Shown one piece after another: positions 14,877 to 18,680 of a DNA stretch of 18,680 nt. Each line of letters starts with the position of its first letter. Position 1 is the stretch's first letter. The position numbers were made by a program, and so were the translations under genes. The DNA is from Nitrospirota bacterium. Lineage in GTDB: Bacteria > Nitrospirota > Nitrospiria > Nitrospirales > UBA8639. The notes below the pieces were generated by a model that was given only the letters and a program-made list of their open reading frames with translations, did not search any database and had not been told where the DNA came from. The DNA is taken from contig QIDY01000315.1 in the NCBI GenBank assembly GCA_003228495.1, positions 1 through 18,680 of the forward strand, given 5' to 3'.

Positions 14877-15416
14877 TTAGGGTGTCGATGAATTGGCGGG
14901 TTCTTGGTTGTCTGTGTTGACTGGGGTTTTGGCCAAAACGATGGCTCCAATGACGGCGCCAAGTAAGAGAATCCCCACGATTTCAAAAAGAAGTAAATAG
15001 TCGCTGAACATGGTGATGCCAACTGCATGGCTGGGGCCGGTATTCAAAATCACTTCCGTCGTGGCTGTCCCTATGGTGCCGCCAAAAGGCGAGAGCAATA
15101 GGAGAATGAGCAATTCGCCGAGGAGCCCTATGCCAGCAAATAATAAAAAGGAATGTTTCTTATGCAGATGCTGCTCTTCTGTTTTTAAATTCATCAACAT
15201 CAGGACAAAGAGGTAGAGAATTAAAATCGCTCCCGCATACACGATAATCTGAACCATGGCCAAGAATTCGGCATTGAGCATGACAAACAGGCCAGCCATA
15301 TGAAGGAGGAGTGTGAGGAGGGCCAGCGCGCAATGCACTGGATTCCGCAGAGCCACAGTCAAGACTCCTGCCACCAGACCCACCGTGGCAAAATAGATAA
15401 ACAGAAGCCACATCAT
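14877..15416 (-). CDS. nuoJ: NADH-quinone oxidoreductase subunit J
   Basis: A 179-residue membrane subunit of complex I with about five helices. The conserved third helix carries the pi-bulge region VQIIVYAGAILILYLFVLM with Tyr60, the residue linked to conformational coupling between the quinone site and the pumps. After a cytoplasmic loop (LKTEEQHLHKKHS) two more helices follow, and the C-terminal tail is polar. The ATG at 15416 overlaps the nuoI stop as ATGA, so the two are translationally coupled. A second ATG directly follows (15413). Length is normal. Confidence 0.95.
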   Translation of the reverse strand: MMWLLFIYFATVGLVAGVLTVALRNPVHCALALLTLLLHMAGLFVMLNAEFLAMVQIIVYAGAILILYLFVLMLMNLKTEEQHLHKKHSFLLFAGIGLLGELLILLLLSPFGGTIGTATTEVILNTGPSHAVGITMFSDYLLLFEIVGILLLGAVIGAIVLAKTPVNTDNQEPANSSTP

Positions 15417-15997
15417 GGGTCGGTCTTAGGGATCTCCTGGGCGTTTTGAATTGAGACAGGAAAATGGTAGCGGTAGGCGAGGCTTTCTTCACCTTCCTTT
15501 TCCTGGTTATGGGCATATAAATATTTTTTGGCATCATCCAAATGCCGTTCTCCGATTTGATACAAGCGAGCCTTGTCGAACATCAAGGTTCGTTTATCAT
15601 GGGTGGAGAATTCATAGACTTTGGTCATGGCCAAGGCGTTGACGGGACAGGCTTCCACGCAATACCCGCAGAACACACATTTTGTAATATCAATAAAAAA
15701 TTCTGAGGCATAGCGTTGCAGAGGCAGTGATTTATCTTCCTCACTAATGACTTTGATACAATGTGAAGGGCAGGCCGCTTCGCAGAGATCGCAACCCACG
15801 CAACGTTCTGTTCCATCTTCATAGCGTAAAAGGCAAAGGGCTCCACGATGGGCATCAGGGATCGTCCGTTTTTCTCTGGGGTATTGGAAGGTGATCGGGC
15901 GATGCAGCATGTGTTTGAAGGTCACCTTCGCTGCCTTCCAAATCTCAAGAAAGAACACTGCGTTGAAAAATTTCTTTATGGGCGATTCATAATTCAT
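15413..15997 (-). CDS. nuoI: NADH-quinone oxidoreductase subunit I (two [4Fe-4S] ferredoxin-type)
   Basis: A 194-residue peripheral-arm subunit that carries clusters N6a and N6b and delivers electrons toward N2 and quinone. The ligands are two 8-Fe ferredoxin motifs: Cys66, 69, 72, 76 (CVGCDLCEAAC) and Cys107, 110, 113, 117 (CVFCGYCVEAC). The N-terminal amphipathic helix (KKFFNAVFFLEIWKAAKVTFKHML) lies on the membrane, and PITFQYPREKR is a recognisable NuoI segment. It starts 23 bases after the nuoG stop without a strong ribosome site and overlaps nuoJ by four bases. nuoH, which usually lies between nuoG and nuoI, is absent from this gap. Confidence 0.95.
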   Translation of the reverse strand: MNYESPIKKFFNAVFFLEIWKAAKVTFKHMLHRPITFQYPREKRTIPDAHRGALCLLRYEDGTERCVGCDLCEAACPSHCIKVISEEDKSLPLQRYASEFFIDITKCVFCGYCVEACPVNALAMTKVYEFSTHDKRTLMFDKARLYQIGERHLDDAKKYLYAHNQEKEGEESLAYRYHFPVSIQNAQEIPKTDP

Positions 15998-16020
15998 GTA
16001 ACGTGCTCGTTGCTTGCTAG

Positions 16021-18680
16021 CTAGGCTTTTTCAATCGTCACGTGGGTTAATTTAAAATAGGGGACTCCCGTGATGGAATCGACTTGCAGCGTCATGAGAT
16101 TTTTCACGGGGGGATCATTGAAATGTTCAGGCACCGTGCAGGTCCCTGGCATCAATGAAGTGTCCTCCGCCACACTCATTTCCAATGAGCCCTGATCCGA
16201 GGTCAGACGAATGCGCTCGCCAGAGGTGAGACCGAGATTTTTAAGATCTTCCGATCCCATTCGTAGGCTCTTCTGATTTGGCGAAATATCCATCAGTCCG
16301 GTAGCTTGGGTAGAGAGTTTTCCGGAATGATAAATCAGTTGCGTCATGCGTAATCCGAACGGTCGATGTACCTTTCCTTTTCCATTCAGGGCATATCTGG
16401 TGCCGACTTCTTGTGCATAGCCGTTTGAGAAATAGTGGGAGGAGTTCGGCTCAACTATAGACGCCTTCCCCAAGTTGTAATATCCAGGGAGAACCTTTCG
16501 GATCTCTTGTTGGATGTCTTGGGTCGTTTCGTAATCCATTGGTGCCCCAAGGGCATTAGCCATTCCAACCATGATGTGCCAATCTAAGGTGCTCTCGCTC
16601 AACGAATCCAGGGCAGGGCGAAGGTATTGCACTTTCCCTTCTTGATTGGTCACCGTGCCGTCCTTTTCTGCAAAGGTTGACGCAGGGAATACAATGTGCG
16701 CGAGTTTGGCGGTTTCCGTCATGAATGGGTCCTGACAAATGAGCACATCCAATTTCTCCAATGCCTCTTTCGCCCCGAATGATGTGGGAAGTGTTTCGAG
16801 CGGATTTTCCCCTACCACATATAATGCTTTGATTTCGCCTTTACGGCACCGATTCAGAATGTCAATCAGATGGGCACCATTCTGGGGATCGGGTAAACGT
16901 GTACTCCAGGCTTGGTTAAACGTCTCCCGGACTTGAGTATCGTCAAAATGAGCGGCTCCCGGAAGGAACTCCGGAGCCACGCCCATATCAACTGCCCCTT
17001 GTTCGTTGGCCTCTTCGATAAAGGTATTAATTCCACAACCCTTTTTTCCTAATTTTCCGGTGACCCAAGCCAGGTCGACCAGGTGTAGCATATGCTGATA
17101 GCCATTGACTTGCCGGAGAATTCCTTCACCACAGATGATGATGGACCGAGGCGCTTCAGCGAAAATTCTGGCAGTCTCATGGATTTGTTCAATATCCACG
17201 CCAGTTTGCTGAGATATATCCTTCAGGGAAAAGGATTCGGTGGCATGCTTTAATGCAGTCAATGCATCGGGGTAGGCATTGGTGGCTTCTTCGTCAACCA
17301 AATCCTGATGAAGGACGGATTTGACTAACCCTTGAATATACAGTCCTTCCGTTCCCGGATTGACCATGATGGGGTGCGATCCCAGTTTGGCCATATTGGT
17401 TTGGACGGAATCCACCACAATGGTTTGGGCTTTATACAAACTGATGGCGGATTTGACCCGCAGACTGGCCACAGGGTTCGTTTCAGTAATATTGGCGCCG
17501 ACGATCAGCAAGGCTTTGGCTTTGTTGATTTCTTCCGATGTATTCATCATGCGATGAATCCCCAGGGCTCGACTCATGGCATGAACAAAATTGAGATGCC
17601 CGTATCGTGCGCTGCTATCAAGATTGTTGGTTCCGATCACCGTTCGCATGAATTTTTGGAAGACATACAAATCTTCATTCGTGCATCGTGCCGTGATGAG
17701 CCCTGCAATAGCTTGAGGCCCATGTTGGGCCTTGACAGCAGCCAACCGGTTCGCCGCAGTTTCCAAAGCATCGATCCACGGAGTCGGTTGGAGTCCTGAT
17801 TCGGTTCGAATCAATGGTTTTTGCAATCGGGTAGGGCTGTCAATGAATTGAAAGCCGAACCGTCCTCGCACGCAGAGCCCGTCATGCCCGTTGACGGTAT
17901 CGTTTCGGTCTCCCCATTTATTTTTCCAGGACAGCGGCGAGGTGACACGGACGACTTCTGTATCTTTGGTTTCTATATAGATTTGGCAGCCGTCACCGCA
18001 ATAATTACAGGTCGTCGTGGTCTTTTTGAGCTGCCACGGCTTGTAGGCGTACTTGGAATACTTATTGGTAATGGCGCCAACAGGACAGACCGCTAAACAG
18101 TCCCCACAAAATTCACAGTCCAAAGCTTGATCGCCTTTGGCCACGACTTGGGTGAACCCGCCTTTTTTCATGAATTGCAGGGCGTCAATACGCTGCACGT
18201 CTTTACAGATGTTGATGCATTCGCCACAGGCGATGCAGCGGTTCATGTTGAAGTCCAACACCAAGCTGCGCGTATCTTCGGGAATATTTTTTTGTTTGGC
18301 ATTGGCCAGATTGGTCACGCCATGCTCAAAGGCCATGTCTTGCAATTCGCAATGACCATCGGCATCACAAACGGGGCAGTCCAATGGATGGACCGACAAG
18401 TGTTTTTCCACGGCCTTTTTCCGGGCTAAAAATAAATCTTCACCGTCGGTCCGAATTACCATTCCTGTTGCCGCCTTTGCAGTACAGGAACGGACAGGTG
18501 ATTTTTTCCCTTCTTGCATCACCAGGCACATCCCGCAGGAGCCAAAGGGGTCGAATGTGTAGTGGTAACACATCGCCGGCACAATTTTTCCGGTGCTGGA
18601 CACTACATCATAGAGCGAGACGCCTGCCTTGGCTTGGACGGTTTCACCGTCCATTGTCAATTCAATCGTCTCAGCTTCGA
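16021..18680 (-). CDS. nuoG: NADH-quinone oxidoreductase subunit G, FDH-like type (5' end outside window)
   Basis: At least 885 residues; the frame is open to the window edge and the codons before the TTG at 18660 (ETIEL) look like the first strand of the 2Fe-2S domain, so the start lies outside. Counting from 18660: [2Fe-2S] ligands Cys31, 42, 45, 59; N5-type His91, Cys95, 98, 104; two ferredoxin motifs Cys142, 145, 148, 152 and Cys182, 185, 188, 192; then Cys218, 221, 225 and 263 (N7-type) at the head of a molybdopterin-oxidoreductase fold. E. coli NuoG has one cluster, not two, in the ferredoxin region. At the position of the formate dehydrogenase catalytic Cys/Sec before His, the protein has Gly354-His355 (ARYGH), so formate oxidation is not expected. 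The C-terminal dinucleotide-binding-like domain is present. Position next to nuoI fits a complex I subunit. Confidence 0.92.
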   Translation of the reverse strand, partial: EAETIELTMDGETVQAKAGVSLYDVVSSTGKIVPAMCYHYTFDPFGSCGMCLVMQEGKKSPVRSCTAKAATGMVIRTDGEDLFLARKKAVEKHLSVHPLDCPVCDADGHCELQDMAFEHGVTNLANAKQKNIPEDTRSLVLDFNMNRCIACGECINICKDVQRIDALQFMKKGGFTQVVAKGDQALDCEFCGDCLAVCPVGAITNKYSKYAYKPWQLKKTTTTCNYCGDGCQIYIETKDTEVVRVTSPLSWKNKWGDRNDTVNGHDGLCVRGRFGFQFIDSPTRLQKPLIRTESGLQPTPWIDALETAANRLAAVKAQHGPQAIAGLITARCTNEDLYVFQKFMRTVIGTNNLDSSARYGHLNFVHAMSRALGIHRMMNTSEEINKAKALLIVGANITETNPVASLRVKSAISLYKAQTIVVDSVQTNMAKLGSHPIMVNPGTEGLYIQGLVKSVLHQDLVDEEATNAYPDALTALKHATESFSLKDISQQTGVDIEQIHETARIFAEAPRSIIICGEGILRQVNGYQHMLHLVDLAWVTGKLGKKGCGINTFIEEANEQGAVDMGVAPEFLPGAAHFDDTQVRETFNQAWSTRLPDPQNGAHLIDILNRCRKGEIKALYVVGENPLETLPTSFGAKEALEKLDVLICQDPFMTETAKLAHIVFPASTFAEKDGTVTNQEGKVQYLRPALDSLSESTLDWHIMVGMANALGAPMDYETTQDIQQEIRKVLPGYYNLGKASIVEPNSSHYFSNGYAQEVGTRYALNGKGKVHRPFGLRMTQLIYHSGKLSTQATGLMDISPNQKSLRMGSEDLKNLGLTSGERIRLTSDQGSLEMSVAEDTSLMPGTCTVPEHFNDPPVKNLMTLQVDSITGVPYFKLTHVTIEKA

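Noticed and set aside
17332..17799. 155-residue plus-strand ORF inside nuoG
   Set aside because: Antisense to conserved NuoG sequence, with no motif and low-complexity character; treated as a shadow.
16021..18680. Identification of the large right-hand gene as an active formate dehydrogenase
   Set aside because: The catalytic Cys/Sec position is Gly (ARYGH) and the gene is within a nuo operon; NuoG is the better call.
1..18680. CRISPR array, tRNA/rRNA genes, insertion sequences or prophage genes
   Set aside because: I saw no direct-repeat arrays, cloverleaf-like sequences, transposase motifs or phage genes on either strand.

Overview
This window most resembles a member of Nitrospirota, probably Nitrospira-like. 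The main reason is a respiratory complex I cluster on the minus strand with two consecutive nuoM genes (L-M-M-N) and a NuoL with a lengthened C-terminal lateral helix. That is the architecture known as '2M' complex I, which occurs in Nitrospira and several unrelated lineages. The genus is an inference from gene content; there is no rRNA or other marker gene here.

Left part (1-4318), housekeeping and single-gene units: an imidazolonepropionase/prolidase-type amidohydrolase (+); an unrecognised acidic 198-aa protein (-); an HU-family DNA-binding protein (+) with a recognisable promoter, a long leader, a strong Shine-Dalgarno and a bidirectional terminator; a ThiS/MoaD-like beta-grasp protein without the usual terminal Gly-Gly (-); a secreted, probably lipid-anchored cyclase/kynurenine-formamidase-type hydrolase (-); and a small membrane-anchored YHS/PP0621-like metal-binding protein (+).

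Middle part (4392-7764): arsM followed by arsS on the minus strand, an arsenite methyltransferase and a radical SAM enzyme that together suggest arsenic methylation and arsenosugar-type chemistry. Divergent from them is a zinc-ribbon protein with one membrane helix near its C-terminus.

Right part (7866-18680), a tightly packed minus-strand operon read right to left: nuoG (5' end beyond the window), nuoI, nuoJ, nuoK, nuoL, nuoM1, nuoM2 and nuoN. NuoG carries the electron-input iron-sulphur clusters, including one more ferredoxin-type cluster than E. coli NuoG, on a formate-dehydrogenase-like scaffold that lacks the catalytic Cys/Sec. NuoI passes electrons toward quinone. J/K/L/M/M/N form the membrane arm. 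No nuoH lies between nuoG and nuoI, where it is usually found.

The points most worth a second look are all in the second NuoM. It is split by a one-base frameshift at a homopolymer. It has Ile where the key TM7 lysine of the proton channel should be. It carries an insertion of about 27 residues after TM5. A short intergenic repeat sits between it and nuoN.
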